NCBI GenBank assembly: GCA_964537685.1
Contig: CAZICM010000003.1
Span: 62,001 to 126,000, forward strand
Direction of reading: 5' to 3'
Length of the DNA: 64,000 nucleotides
Origin: CAZICM01 sp964537685
Lineage (GTDB): Bacteria; Myxococcota_A; Polyangia; Polyangiales; Polyangiaceae
The notes beneath the pieces are model-generated. The model ran no database searches. It worked only from the letters and a program-made list of their open reading frames with translations, and was not told where the DNA came from. Both the position numbers and the translations under genes were made by a program. Shown piece by piece: positions 1 to 8,995 of this stretch (the first letter of the stretch is position 1; each line of letters starts with the position of its first letter).

Positions 1-1
1 C

Positions 2-1921
2 AACGGCTTTCACAGTTGGACGCCTTCGGGGGTGCGAAGCGCGGTGGATGTGCCGTGCTATCCCGTGAGTAAATCCTTCGGATTGATGAATCATTTCGTT
101 GATTCACCTTTCTGGAAGAGGCGCGATGGTTTGCTGAGCTCTCATGTTGCCGTGCTCGCCGATGCCCGGCCTGGGGACGAAGGAGAGAACGCGGCTTTTT
201 TATGTGGTTTTCTCGAACAGAAAAACGGGCTGGGAGAGATATTTCTTCAGCATCGCAAAAGCCGGAGCCTCTTGTGCCAGCTTGATTACGGTGGCCGCCG
301 GGTGGCGCGCGGTGAAGTGCTGATCAGTGATGCGCTGTGGGTGTCGCGGGGCAGGCCGGAGGCGCTTCTCGCCGAATTCGCCGATCTATGCGCGGCGGCG
401 ATGGGCGCGCCAAAAACCTTTCCTGAAAAGAGCCCGGCGGGATGGTGTTCTTGGTATGAATTGTATACAGAAGTGAGGGAAGCCGATGTGCTTTCCAATC
501 TGCAGGCCATTAGCGAACATCCCGAGCTTGGCCTCTCACTCTTGCAATTGGATGATGGTTATCAGCCCGCCATTGGTGATTGGCTCTCGCGCAACCGGAA
601 ATTCCCAAGGGATTTATCGGCGCTGGCGCATTCCATTCAAAACCGGGGCCTGAAAGCGGGATTGTGGACCGCACCATTTTTGGCGGCACCTCGATCGAAA
701 ATATTCTTAAAACATAAAGATTGGATGCTGAGGGACTGGGAAGGAAATTTTATCGATTGTGGGTTCAATCCCATGTGGCGATCGCGCGTGTATGCGCTGG
801 ACCCCACGCATCCCGGGACGGAACAGTGGCTTTCCGAAGTATTTGAAACCCTTTCAGCGTGGGGATTCGATTATTTCAAAGTGGATTTTATGTTTGCGGG
901 CCTCCGTAGAGGCAGGCATTTCGAGCCGGGCTGCTCTCCCGTCGAGGCTTACCGCAAGGGCCTTGCAACAATTCGAAAAGCAATTGGACCAAATCGATTT
1001 TTATTGGGCTGCGGAGCTCCGATTGGGCCGTCCATTGGTTTTTTCGATGCCATGCGGATTTCCGAAGACGTAAAAGAGCTGTGGGAAGAAAATGCATTTT
1101 GGCGCTTTATTGGGCGGGGATGCGGTGTTCCCTGCGCCGGCGGCGCATTAAAAAATACCTTGGAGCGCGCCTATATGCACCGGCGCTATTGGATAAACGA
1201 CCCGGATTGTTTGCTGGTCCGGAGGAAAAATAGCGCGCTCAGCGAGCCCGAGGTGAAGACCATGGCGGCGGTTATGGGATTGAGCGGCGGGATGATGTTT
1301 TTAAGTGACGAACTCGATCGATTAGATCCAGAGCGCTTAGAAATTGCAAGAGCCGTATTGCCGCCCTCGCCGCTCGGCGCGGAATTATTGAAGCGTTTTT
1401 CAGATTCCAAAGAGGGCGGCGGACCGCGGCTCTTTGAGCTGAAGGGCAAGAAAAGACGGGCTTTGGGGGTTCTTAATTGGACTGCGGACGACCAAAATGA
1501 GCGGGCTTCCGATTTCGTTTCAGAAGATTCGCATGTCTATGAATTTTGGCGCGATCAGCCCATTGTGGATCGGGGCGCCGGGCTTTCTCTTGCAGGACAT
1601 GGCTGCGCCGTACTGATTGAAACGCCGCCCTCCCGCGCTCCAGCGCTGATTGGAAGCTCAATCCATTTAAGCGCATTGGTTGACGGTCGTATTGATGATC
1701 AATTTGATGAAAAATCCTGTGAATATGTGATCCGGGGGCGGGAGCTGGCTAGAAAGAGCGGTTCTTTGTGGATATGGGTGCCTCCTTCCTTTGTGCTGGA
1801 AGGTCATGAATTGCCGGCCGGGGTGGTGGATGCCCGGCTATGGGAAGGCGGCCTAAGGCTGTGGGTCAAGGCGGCGGCGCCCTGGGAAATTCGATTAAAA
1901 TTTAATCGTGTCAGGGATTGA
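2..1921 (+). CDS. alpha-galactosidase-type glycoside hydrolase, GH36 family (5' end outside window)
   Basis: Hydrolase of alpha-galactosides (melibiose/raffinose type) by family membership; exact substrate unknown. The reading frame is open from base 2 and the first residues are NGFHSWTPSG, the N-terminal-domain motif of GH36 enzymes, so the real start is upstream of the window and the GTG at 32 is not the start. Seen: the GWCSWY motif, LLQLDDGYQ, the nucleophile segment FDYFKVDF and the acid/base segment RISEDVKELW (family pattern R-I-S-x-D). The C-terminal part resembles the usual beta-sandwich. No signal peptide can be judged because the N-terminus is missing. Its stop codon overlaps the stop of the convergent RCC1 gene by 11 bases. 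Raffinose-synthase-like relatives share the same motifs, so the specificity is open. Confidence 0.85.
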   Translation, partial: NGFHSWTPSGVRSAVDVPCYPVSKSFGLMNHFVDSPFWKRRDGLLSSHVAVLADARPGDEGENAAFLCGFLEQKNGLGEIFLQHRKSRSLLCQLDYGGRRVARGEVLISDALWVSRGRPEALLAEFADLCAAAMGAPKTFPEKSPAGWCSWYELYTEVREADVLSNLQAISEHPELGLSLLQLDDGYQPAIGDWLSRNRKFPRDLSALAHSIQNRGLKAGLWTAPFLAAPRSKIFLKHKDWMLRDWEGNFIDCGFNPMWRSRVYALDPTHPGTEQWLSEVFETLSAWGFDYFKVDFMFAGLRRGRHFEPGCSPVEAYRKGLATIRKAIGPNRFLLGCGAPIGPSIGFFDAMRISEDVKELWEENAFWRFIGRGCGVPCAGGALKNTLERAYMHRRYWINDPDCLLVRRKNSALSEPEVKTMAAVMGLSGGMMFLSDELDRLDPERLEIARAVLPPSPLGAELLKRFSDSKEGGGPRLFELKGKKRRALGVLNWTADDQNERASDFVSEDSHVYEFWRDQPIVDRGAGLSLAGHGCAVLIETPPSRAPALIGSSIHLSALVDGRIDDQFDEKSCEYVIRGRELARKSGSLWIWVPPSFVLEGHELPAGVVDARLWEGGLRLWVKAAAPWEIRLKFNRVRD

Positions 1922-3371
1922 GTTGGGGCAATGCGACAAAGGGTAGTTTATTTATCATTGTATCGATAGCGGGATTCCGGGGCAGGGCATCCCCATAACC
2001 CAATTGCCCAAATGTATTGTCGCCCCAGCATTTGAGCCCTTCATTGGAGAGCACCGCGCATGTATGGCTTCCTCCCGCGGCAATATCGCGCACAGGGCCT
2101 CCTTCGCCCAGATCGATGGCTTGCAATTGATCGCTTGTTTCATTGGTATTATCGCCGATGAAATTGGAAAGCGCTGACCCGCATTGGCCTTGGGAATTGT
2201 CGCCCCAGCATTTGAGCTGGGCCAAGCCGGCTATTTCTAAAATCACGCAATGGTGGCGGGCGCCGGCCGCTTGGCTTTTAATAACGGCGTCGTCATTCGA
2301 GAGAAGGAGCGCAGGGAGATTGTCGCCCATTTCGCCGCTGCCATCGCCGCGGTTCTGAATATCGCCCAGGCCAAGCTGGGCCGTGTCATTGCGTCCCCAG
2401 CATTTTAGGGCCGAGGAATCGGTATCGCTCGCGCAAGTATGGCCACCGCCGGATTTTAAAGATTTCACATCGAAGGATGTTCCCAGCGATATGACGGGAA
2501 GGAAGGAGCCCAATTCATTCGCATTGTCTCCCCTCGCCATCTGATCGCCCAAGCCAAGCTGTCCGTAGCCATTGGCACCCCAGCATCGGATTGAACCATC
2601 AATTAAATGGGCGCACGAAAAAGAGCCGCCCGCATTCACGCCGACAATCTCTAATGGGCTTCCAAAATCGACAGGGTAAAGATTGACGCCCATATCCGCG
2701 AGGGCATCTCCCCGGGTTTGGCCATTGCCCAAACCGAGCTGGCCCGAACCGCCCAGGCCCCAGCATTTGATGCGATTGCTTTCCAATAGCGCGCAGGTGT
2801 GAAAATCGCCCGCGGCTATGGCTTTGACTTTTTCTCCGGGGCCTAAATCGATGGTGGGCAATGCGTCGCCCATTTCGCCCGGTTCGTCTCCCCGGTTAAA
2901 AATATCGCCCACGCCCAATACGCCCGTGGTGTTTCCGCCCCAGCATTTTACGGCTCCCGATTCCAAAAGCGCGCAGGTGTGGGAGTCTCCTAGGGCAATG
3001 GCTGTCGCTTTGTGGTCCGTGCCGAGATCCACTTTGATCAGATTGTTTCCCATTTCGCCAATATCGTCACCCCGGTTGATGCTGTTGCCATAACCGAGCT
3101 GGCCTTGGCTGTTGTCGCCCCAGCAAAAGACATCTCCGTCCGCAATAACGCAGGTGTGACCGCGGCCCGCGGCAAGGCTTTGGATGGGCGGGCATTGAGG
3201 ATTGCAGGCACCATCGGGATTTTGAGGGGATGGATTCCTTAAGGTGCCCGGCTCGATGCCGAGAATTTCATTGCAGCCGGTGCCGAATAAAATCGGGGCG
3301 ATCAGCAGCCATGCGCGAAGGGGCTGAAGAATATGTCCCACAAATACGATGCAGGTTTTGTTCAATTTCAT
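1911..3371 (-). CDS. RCC1-repeat (seven-bladed beta-propeller) lipoprotein
   Basis: Predicted surface or periplasmic lipoprotein with a complete RCC1-type propeller. The start is taken as the ATG at 3371, which has GGGGGAAA just upstream; a TTG eight codons earlier is less likely. A hydrophobic N-terminus ends in a lipobox-like site at Cys33 (FGTGC), followed by CNEILGIEPG. Seven RCC1 units follow, each with a Cys-Trp-Gly core (for example VFCWGDN, VKCWGGN, IKCWGLG, IRCWGAN, LKCWGRN, LKCWGDN twice) and a GQLGxG-like strand. It is the third gene of a kinase, TPR/PEGA, RCC1 series on this strand, 24 bases after the TPR gene, so it is probably co-transcribed with it. RCC1 propellers usually mediate protein binding; the ligand is unknown. 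Confidence 0.85.
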   Translation of the reverse strand: MKLNKTCIVFVGHILQPLRAWLLIAPILFGTGCNEILGIEPGTLRNPSPQNPDGACNPQCPPIQSLAAGRGHTCVIADGDVFCWGDNSQGQLGYGNSINRGDDIGEMGNNLIKVDLGTDHKATAIALGDSHTCALLESGAVKCWGGNTTGVLGVGDIFNRGDEPGEMGDALPTIDLGPGEKVKAIAAGDFHTCALLESNRIKCWGLGGSGQLGLGNGQTRGDALADMGVNLYPVDFGSPLEIVGVNAGGSFSCAHLIDGSIRCWGANGYGQLGLGDQMARGDNANELGSFLPVISLGTSFDVKSLKSGGGHTCASDTDSSALKCWGRNDTAQLGLGDIQNRGDGSGEMGDNLPALLLSNDDAVIKSQAAGARHHCVILEIAGLAQLKCWGDNSQGQCGSALSNFIGDNTNETSDQLQAIDLGEGGPVRDIAAGGSHTCAVLSNEGLKCWGDNTFGQLGYGDALPRNPAIDTMINKLPFVALPQLNP

Positions 3372-3395
3372 TGGATTTCCCCCGGAATAAACCAA

Positions 3396-4418
3396 TTAAA
3401 AAGACCCAATCCACCGGATTCCATGAGGAGCGAGTTCTACGCGCCCTTGAATTGGGCTGGATATACGAGGCCGGGCGCTCGCCTGAGTTGTTGCGGAGGA
3501 GGGAGCCGTAAATAATAAAATCACGCCCGCCGCCGAAAGTACGCCTCCCGCGATAAAGGCGGCCGTAGAGCCATTTCCCATGGCAATCGCTTGGTTTCGG
3601 AATTCCAATCCCGTCGAATCGCAGGCGTTGTTGATATCGCAATGATTATCCCGGACGCTCGCGTTGTAGCGCGAAATGGTGAGGCCACCCAGTATTCCGC
3701 CCGCAACCAAGCCCGCCCCGCCCAATGCCATGAATGCAATGGATAATGGCTTTTGCCATGGCCGGATGGTTTTTGAATCCTCTGGAATTGGTTCTGGGGT
3801 TGCAATTGAAATTGAATCGGATTGGCCTACAGGCGTGAGGGCAATCAATACCTTGATTTGCTCGCCGTCGGAAATGGTCTGCGTCCGCTGATAGGGCAAG
3901 TAGCCGGGAGCCGATGCGGTGATCACATGTTCGCCGGCATCGATGGGAATGCTCACGCCCCACTGAGCCTCGCCGAGATCGATTTCGTCGCGCTGCACGC
4001 TGAGCTTGGGGAGCGAATAGGCGACTTGGGGAACATCGATGGTGAGCGTGGCCAGCTTGGGCTTTAGTGCGGCGGCGCGGGCTGCCGCCTTTTGGGAGCG
4101 TTCTTTTTGGCCGGCCGCGCCCGCTGCCTGTTCGAGCGTCGCATAGTGAGACCACGCCGTCGCAAGCTTGCCCATGGCTTCGTAGCATTCGGCCAAGGTC
4201 ATTTTGGCGCCCAGTCCCTCGGGCACGAGCCGGACGACTTCCTCGAGCTTTGGGCAAGCGTTTTCGTAGTCTTTGCTGTCCATCGCAAGGGTGGCCTGTT
4301 CGTACAGCGTATGCGCGACGGCCAGCCTGCCTTCTTTCTTGGCCGGCTGCGCATGCGCGGCGCCCGGCATTTGCAGGGCGAGCAGCGAGATCAGGGCGGC
4401 GCTAGAAAATGCCTTCAT
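3396..4418 (-). CDS. exported TPR/PEGA-like protein paired with Ser/Thr kinase
   Basis: Function unknown; inferred envelope partner of the kinase whose gene overlaps it by 17 bases. A signal peptide (residues 1-23, AAHA) is followed by TPR-like helices at about 31-115 (SKDYENACPKLEE, AKMTLAECYEAMGKLATAW), a PEGA-like beta domain at about 122-198 (IPIDAGEHVITASAPGYLPY), and two hydrophobic segments at about 225-247 and 284-303. The loop between them carries Cys260 and Cys266. The protein ends in GSF. The same plan recurs in the proteins at 32635-33603 and 57640-58680, both also directly after a kinase gene. The ATG at 4418 lies inside the kinase gene, implying translational coupling. Confidence 0.8.
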   Translation of the reverse strand: MKAFSSAALISLLALQMPGAAHAQPAKKEGRLAVAHTLYEQATLAMDSKDYENACPKLEEVVRLVPEGLGAKMTLAECYEAMGKLATAWSHYATLEQAAGAAGQKERSQKAAARAAALKPKLATLTIDVPQVAYSLPKLSVQRDEIDLGEAQWGVSIPIDAGEHVITASAPGYLPYQRTQTISDGEQIKVLIALTPVGQSDSISIATPEPIPEDSKTIRPWQKPLSIAFMALGGAGLVAGGILGGLTISRYNASVRDNHCDINNACDSTGLEFRNQAIAMGNGSTAAFIAGGVLSAAGVILLFTAPSSATTQASARPRISSPIQGRVELAPHGIRWIGSF

Positions 4419-5856
4419 GCTTCTTCTTCACGACAGGCGGTGGGCGCGTGGTTTTGGGGGCCACGGCCGGAGCGGTGAAAGAAGCGGCCTGCGGGGCGGG
4501 AGCCGCGGCAGATGAGGCCGGCGAGGCTGAGGTGGCCGCCTGTGGGTTTGCCGATGCTTCTGCGCCGGCCCGTTGAAGCGGAGTGGCTGAGTTCAACACC
4601 GGTGCGGCGGACTCGGTGGATGCGGCGGCGGATGGCTGCACATCGTCGTCCGCCGATCGAAGGACAATCCACGATACGAAAAAGCTCGTTGCGGCAAGGA
4701 TAATAAGCGCCAGGACGGCCAAGCGCGTGCCGTGCTTTTTGCGGGTATTGAGCAGGCGCTGAAAGGTCGCGCCCCACGCCGAGCGGGTGGAGACGCCGAT
4801 GGGTTCGGGTTCTTGCAGGGCATGCGAAGCGGCCGAACCGGCAGGCCGGAAGTCCGGGGGCGAATTGGTGATGGCAAGGGCCGATGGAGGCGGCGGAGGC
4901 GGAAGAGGCGCGCCTGTCCATGTGCCAAGGCGCATCCGAACCGAACTCATGCTGCCCCAATCCGCGGACCATTGGCTTGAAACACTGGGCAGCGAGAGCA
5001 GATCGCTAAGCGCCTGAGCGAGCTCGGCAATCGTTTGAAAACGCGCGTCGGGCTTTCGCTGAAGGCAGCGGAGGATAAGCGCATCGGCGGATGGAGGAAG
5101 GCCGGGCCTCAGCGAACTGGGCGGCTTTGGATCTTCCTGAAGAACGGCCGCGACGATTTCGGTCAGCGTATCGCCTTCAAAAGGAACGGTTCCGGTGAGC
5201 AGCTCATAAAACACGCAGCCGAGCGCCCAGATATCGCTGCGCGCATCCGCGTCGCGCGAGCGGGCCATTTGCTCGGGCGACATGTAATAGGGCGAGCCCA
5301 GCACGGTGTCGGTCTTGGTGAGATCGAGGCTTTGGCGGCCGCTGAGCTGTTTGGAAATTCCAAAGTCGAGCACCTTTACGCACGGTGTGCCGTTGGGCCG
5401 GAAGGTCAAAAATAAATTCGACGGTTTAAGATCGCGGTGAATGATGCCTAAATCGTGCGCTTCGCGAATGGCTTCACAGGTTTGAAGCAAATAAAAAATA
5501 GCTTCCTCCAAGGGCAGAGGCCCGCGCTCGCGGACCACTTTTTTAAGGTCTTTGCCCTTGAGATGTTCCATCAGCATGTAGGGCGCGCCGTTCTCCAGCC
5601 TGCCCACATCATGCACGCGCACCACATGCTCGCCCTTTAGCCTCACGGAAGTGCGCGCCTCGCGCGTGAAGCGGTTCACGGCCTCTTCGTCCTCGAGGGA
5701 CTGGGGAAGCAGCACTTTGATGGCGTAGAGCTCATCGAGTTCGGTGTGCCGCACAGCCATGACAAGACCCGCGCCGCCCTTCCCGATCATGGATTCCACC
5801 CGGTATTTGCCGAGCAGAATGTTGCCGGGGGGAAAAGGGATTTGGGACGGGTTCAT
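4402..5856 (-). CDS. membrane-anchored Hanks-type Ser/Thr protein kinase
   Basis: Phosphorylates Ser/Thr of unknown targets; kinase domain in the cytoplasm. Counting from the ATG at 5856: glycine-rich loop GKGGAG (about 25-30), catalytic Lys47 in AIKVL, HRDLKPSN with Asp142, DFG at 164-166, and activation-segment end SPEQ. All core residues are present, so it should be active. A Pro/Ala-rich linker leads to one membrane helix (about 378-399) and an extracytoplasmic Ala/Ser/Pro tail ending VVKKKHEGIF. A TTG at 5883 extends the frame by nine codons and is an alternative start. There is no PASTA or other recognisable sensor domain. The TPR/PEGA gene starts within its 3' end. Divergent from nagZ across 192 bases. 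Confidence 0.93.
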   Translation of the reverse strand: MNPSQIPFPPGNILLGKYRVESMIGKGGAGLVMAVRHTELDELYAIKVLLPQSLEDEEAVNRFTREARTSVRLKGEHVVRVHDVGRLENGAPYMLMEHLKGKDLKKVVRERGPLPLEEAIFYLLQTCEAIREAHDLGIIHRDLKPSNLFLTFRPNGTPCVKVLDFGISKQLSGRQSLDLTKTDTVLGSPYYMSPEQMARSRDADARSDIWALGCVFYELLTGTVPFEGDTLTEIVAAVLQEDPKPPSSLRPGLPPSADALILRCLQRKPDARFQTIAELAQALSDLLSLPSVSSQWSADWGSMSSVRMRLGTWTGAPLPPPPPPSALAITNSPPDFRPAGSAASHALQEPEPIGVSTRSAWGATFQRLLNTRKKHGTRLAVLALIILAATSFFVSWIVLRSADDDVQPSAAASTESAAPVLNSATPLQRAGAEASANPQAATSASPASSAAAPAPQAASFTAPAVAPKTTRPPPVVKKKHEGIF

Positions 5857-6048
5857 CGGAAGCGGCTGCCGCTGAGAGGACAAGCGCCTGAAAGCGCTTT
5901 TAGTGATGCCGGCAAATCATAGCGGCCGCCGGTTTTGGGTAAAGAGGCTTCTCGCCTCACTTGGATTCAAGTACCGCTCTATTGTGCTTGTGTTTTAAAT
6001 CGGTTTCGAAGGAATAAAACGCGATTTTCCGCGTGATCGAAGGCATCT

Positions 6049-7167
6049 ATGGCGACGCTTGAGCTACCGCTTTCTCAGTTGTGCGGACAGTTGTTGATCG
6101 GTGGATTTGCAGGGCCCGAGCTTTCTCCGCGCTTTAGGCAAGCGCTTTCGGAGGGGAGGCGCGGAGGCGCGATTTTGTTCCGGAGAAACCTGCCCGATAT
6201 CGAGTCATCGGCGCGGCTCTGTGCATCGATTGCGGAAGCAAGCCCGAGCGATTTGCCGCCGCTCATCGGTGTGGATCAAGAAGGGGGCCGCGTGACAAGG
6301 CTGCCTTCGCCTGCGCTTTCGCTTCCGCCCATGAGGACGCTGGGAGCGCTCTTCGATTTGGAATTGATCCGGGCGGCAGCGAGAGCCGTGGCGGCGGAGC
6401 TTTCGGCGATTGGATTCAATCTCAATTTCGCGCCTGTGCTCGATGTCGATTCGAACCCTCAAAACCCGGTGATCGGCGATAGGGCATTCGGTTCCGATCC
6501 CCGCACGGTGATGCGTTCGGCCATTGCCTATATGCAGGGGCTTCAGGAAAAAAACGTGCTCGCGTGCGGAAAACATTTTCCCGGCCACGGCGATACATCG
6601 GTGGACAGTCACTTCGATTTGCCTGTGGTTGAGCATGGCCGCGAGCGCCTGGAACGCATCGAGCTTCCGCCATTCAGGGCTGCATCCGGCGCGGGTATCG
6701 CAACCCTGATGACCGCGCATTTGGTCTGTAAGGCTTACGATCCCGATGTTCCGGCGACAATGTCGCGCGCGATTTGCGGAAGCCTGCTCAGGGCGCAGAT
6801 AGGATTTGAAGGCGTTTTGATTTCCGACGATTTGGAAATGGCGGCCGTTGCCGCGCGCTATCCGATCGAAGTATCGGCGGTGGAAGCCGTGTGGGCCGGC
6901 TGTGATGCGCTGTTGATTTGCAAGGATGAAGATCTGCAGGATCGGGCTCATGCCGCGCTGGTGAAGAAAGCCGAGGAGGACAGCCGTTTCCGCGATCGCT
7001 GCGCCGAGGCCGTGGGGCGCCTGTTAAGAGTCCGGCGCTATTGCCCGCCCAGGCCCATTACATCCAAGGAAGCGCTTTCGGCGCTGGTGGGCGGAAAGGC
7101 TTCCCGTGAAATATCCGATCGAATTGCAAAAGCCATTGCGTCCACGCAGCCTGGGGTTTCGGGATGA
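6049..7167 (+). CDS. nagZ: beta-N-acetylhexosaminidase (GH3)
   Basis: Cytoplasmic enzyme of peptidoglycan recycling that removes N-acetylglucosamine from GlcNAc-anhydroMurNAc peptides. Seen: GVDQEGGRV, the GH3 NagZ signature KHFPGHGDTSVDSH (from about residue 175), whose Asp/His pair acts as general acid/base, and the nucleophile Asp in VLISDDLEM (about 259). At 372 residues it has full single-domain length and no signal peptide. GAAGG lies upstream of the ATG. Its stop overlaps the start of the imidazolonepropionase gene (ATGA), so the two are translationally coupled. Confidence 0.93.
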   Translation: MATLELPLSQLCGQLLIGGFAGPELSPRFRQALSEGRRGGAILFRRNLPDIESSARLCASIAEASPSDLPPLIGVDQEGGRVTRLPSPALSLPPMRTLGALFDLELIRAAARAVAAELSAIGFNLNFAPVLDVDSNPQNPVIGDRAFGSDPRTVMRSAIAYMQGLQEKNVLACGKHFPGHGDTSVDSHFDLPVVEHGRERLERIELPPFRAASGAGIATLMTAHLVCKAYDPDVPATMSRAICGSLLRAQIGFEGVLISDDLEMAAVAARYPIEVSAVEAVWAGCDALLICKDEDLQDRAHAALVKKAEEDSRFRDRCAEAVGRLLRVRRYCPPRPITSKEALSALVGGKASREISDRIAKAIASTQPGVSG

Positions 7168-8411
7168 AAGGCCGGCGCGTAGTGGTGAGGGCCGGAAGGC
7201 TTGTGACCTGCGATCCTGAACGGGCATCCGCTGAAAATAAGCTGGGCGTTATTGAATACGGCGCAATGGTTCTGGAAAACGGATGTATTGCCGATCTGGG
7301 CAGCGCTCAGGAAATAAATGATCGTTATGCAGATATTGCCGATCAAATTCATGTTGAGGGTGTTGTAACGCCTGGATTGATCGATGCGCATACGCATGCG
7401 CCATGGGTGGGCTCGCGCCACGAAGAATATGTGATGCGCATGGAGGGGGCGGATTATGAAGCCATTGCCTCGAAGGGTGGAGGCATTGCATCGAGTTGCC
7501 GCATGCTGAGGGCCGCGCCGCTGGACGACGTCGCTTATACATTAAAACACAGGGTTCGCCGAATGCTTGCCCTGGGTGTGACGACCGTGGAAGCCAAAAG
7601 CGGTTATGGCTTGAATGAAGAAAATGAGCGCAAGCAATTGGAAGCCATTTCGATGGTTATGCAATCCGATCGCGTGCCGAGGCTTATTCCGACCTATTTG
7701 GCGCTGCACGCATTGCCTGCGGAGGCCAAGGGCAACCGGGATGCCTATGCCCAAACCGTCGCGGAAGAATGGCTTCCCCGCATGGCCAAGTTGAATATTG
7801 CGCGCTTCGCCGATGCCTATATCGATCGCTCGGCGTTTTCGGTGGAACAGGCGAGACCCGTATTATCCCGCGCGCGTTCTTTAGGTTTGGGTGTGCGCGT
7901 TCATATTGGCCAATTCGCCGATGTGGGCGGTGCCGAGCTTGCGGCCGAATTGAAGGCTCATTCAGGCGATCATTTAGAAAATATCGGGGAACGAGGTATC
8001 TCTGCGATGGCGGAAGCTGGGGTGGCCGCTGTATTGCTTCCCATTGCGAGTTTTACGCTTCGCCAAGCCTCTCCGCCCATTGAAGCATTTAGAAAGGCAG
8101 GCATTTCGATGGTGGTGGCGAGCGATGCGAATCCAGGAACGGCGCCCTCGGAAAGCCTGCCCTTGGCCATGGCGCTTGCGATTCGGAATTATGGTTTAAC
8201 GGCGGATGAATGCCTCTTGGGCGCCACCCGGGAGGCGGCCAAATCTTTGGGGCTGGGGCAGCAGATTGGCATGCTGAAAAAAGGCTTTGCAGCGGATATC
8301 GTGGGCTGGGATCTGCCCCACGAATATGCGATGCTACAGCCTTGGGGCTGTTCTAAAACAAGATGGGTGATGCGGGACGGGACAATATGCGCAAGCGCGG
8401 GCGATGGATAA
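7164..8411 (+). CDS. hutI: imidazolonepropionase
   Basis: Third step of histidine degradation: hydrolysis of 4-imidazolone-5-propionate to N-formimidoyl-glutamate. An amidohydrolase-fold enzyme of 415 residues. Seen: metal-binding GLIDAHTHAPW (His76, His78), substrate-pocket SKGGGI, TVEAKSGYGL, the HIGQFADVGG segment and DANPGT (usually DFNPGS), with a C-terminal GFAADIVGWD as in other amidohydrolases. The DANPGT variant is a small departure from the family norm. No hutH, hutU or hutG gene is in the window; it sits between nagZ (4-base overlap) and an L,D-transpeptidase gene whose ATG lies inside its 3' end. Confidence 0.9.
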   Translation: MKGRRVVVRAGRLVTCDPERASAENKLGVIEYGAMVLENGCIADLGSAQEINDRYADIADQIHVEGVVTPGLIDAHTHAPWVGSRHEEYVMRMEGADYEAIASKGGGIASSCRMLRAAPLDDVAYTLKHRVRRMLALGVTTVEAKSGYGLNEENERKQLEAISMVMQSDRVPRLIPTYLALHALPAEAKGNRDAYAQTVAEEWLPRMAKLNIARFADAYIDRSAFSVEQARPVLSRARSLGLGVRVHIGQFADVGGAELAAELKAHSGDHLENIGERGISAMAEAGVAAVLLPIASFTLRQASPPIEAFRKAGISMVVASDANPGTAPSESLPLAMALAIRNYGLTADECLLGATREAAKSLGLGQQIGMLKKGFAADIVGWDLPHEYAMLQPWGCSKTRWVMRDGTICASAGDG

Positions 8412-8977
8412 TCGTATTGGGAGTATTTTTGATCGGAATGCTCCTGTTGATGCTTGGCTGGCCGGGTTCCGCGGACAGCGCTCAAACGTGTGATTCGCCC
8501 GAGATTTTTATTTATAAAAAAGAAGGTGTGCTGGAGCTGTGGTGCAAAGGCTCGCTGAGGCGCAGCATGGCGGCCACATTTGGGGCCAATCCCGTGGGGC
8601 CTAAAGAACGGGAGGGCGATGAAAAAACGCCCGAGGGGACCTATTCAATCCATTCAAAGGTGATGAGCGATCGATTTTATCGATTTTTAGGGGTATCCTA
8701 TCCTAATGCCGAGGATAAAAAACGGGGTACTGAAAAAGGGATAAGCCGTTTGGGCGGAGGGATTGGTATTCATGGCACGACCAAGAAACTCGCGGCTGCG
8801 GCCCGGATTTGGACGCGTTTTGCCAGTGCGACTGGTCTCTCCTCGGTGTGGGGGCCCACAGACGGTTGTATTGGCGTTACCAATGAAGATGTGGAATTTT
8901 TATATCAAGCCGTGCCCGTTGGAACCAAGGTGGTGATTTTGCCCGCCCGTCCCGATGAGGGCGGCGGTAATAAATAA
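8387..8977 (+). CDS. L,D-transpeptidase (YkuD family), membrane-anchored or secreted
   Basis: Catalyses 3-3 cross-links in peptidoglycan or attachment of proteins to it, in the periplasm. The chosen start is the ATG at 8387, preceded by GGGACGGGA and inside the hutI 3' end; an upstream ATG at 8363 is less likely. A hydrophobic segment at about 5-27 (VLGVFLIGMLLLMLGW) is an anchor or signal. The catalytic module shows IGIHGT (His about 128) and TDGCIGVTNEDVEFLY with the nucleophile Cys at about 161, matching the H...[ST]-x-G-C pattern. The segment KTPEGTYSI is also typical. Full length for a single-domain enzyme. Grouping with nagZ suggests a cell-wall theme. Confidence 0.88.
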   Translation: MRKRGRWIIVLGVFLIGMLLLMLGWPGSADSAQTCDSPEIFIYKKEGVLELWCKGSLRRSMAATFGANPVGPKEREGDEKTPEGTYSIHSKVMSDRFYRFLGVSYPNAEDKKRGTEKGISRLGGGIGIHGTTKKLAAAARIWTRFASATGLSSVWGPTDGCIGVTNEDVEFLYQAVPVGTKVVILPARPDEGGGNK

Positions 8978-8995
8978 AAAGGAAGGAGCCTTTCA

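Noticed and set aside
1892..1908. Palindrome CGATTAAAATTTAATCG as a terminator between the first two genes
   Set aside because: It is AT-rich, lacks a stable GC stem and T-run, and lies inside the end of the GH36 coding region.
3646..4257. Long minus-strand ORF inside the TPR/PEGA gene
   Set aside because: It lies in another frame of the same strand as a well-supported gene with signal peptide and domains, and its Arg/Pro-rich composition is typical of a shadow frame.
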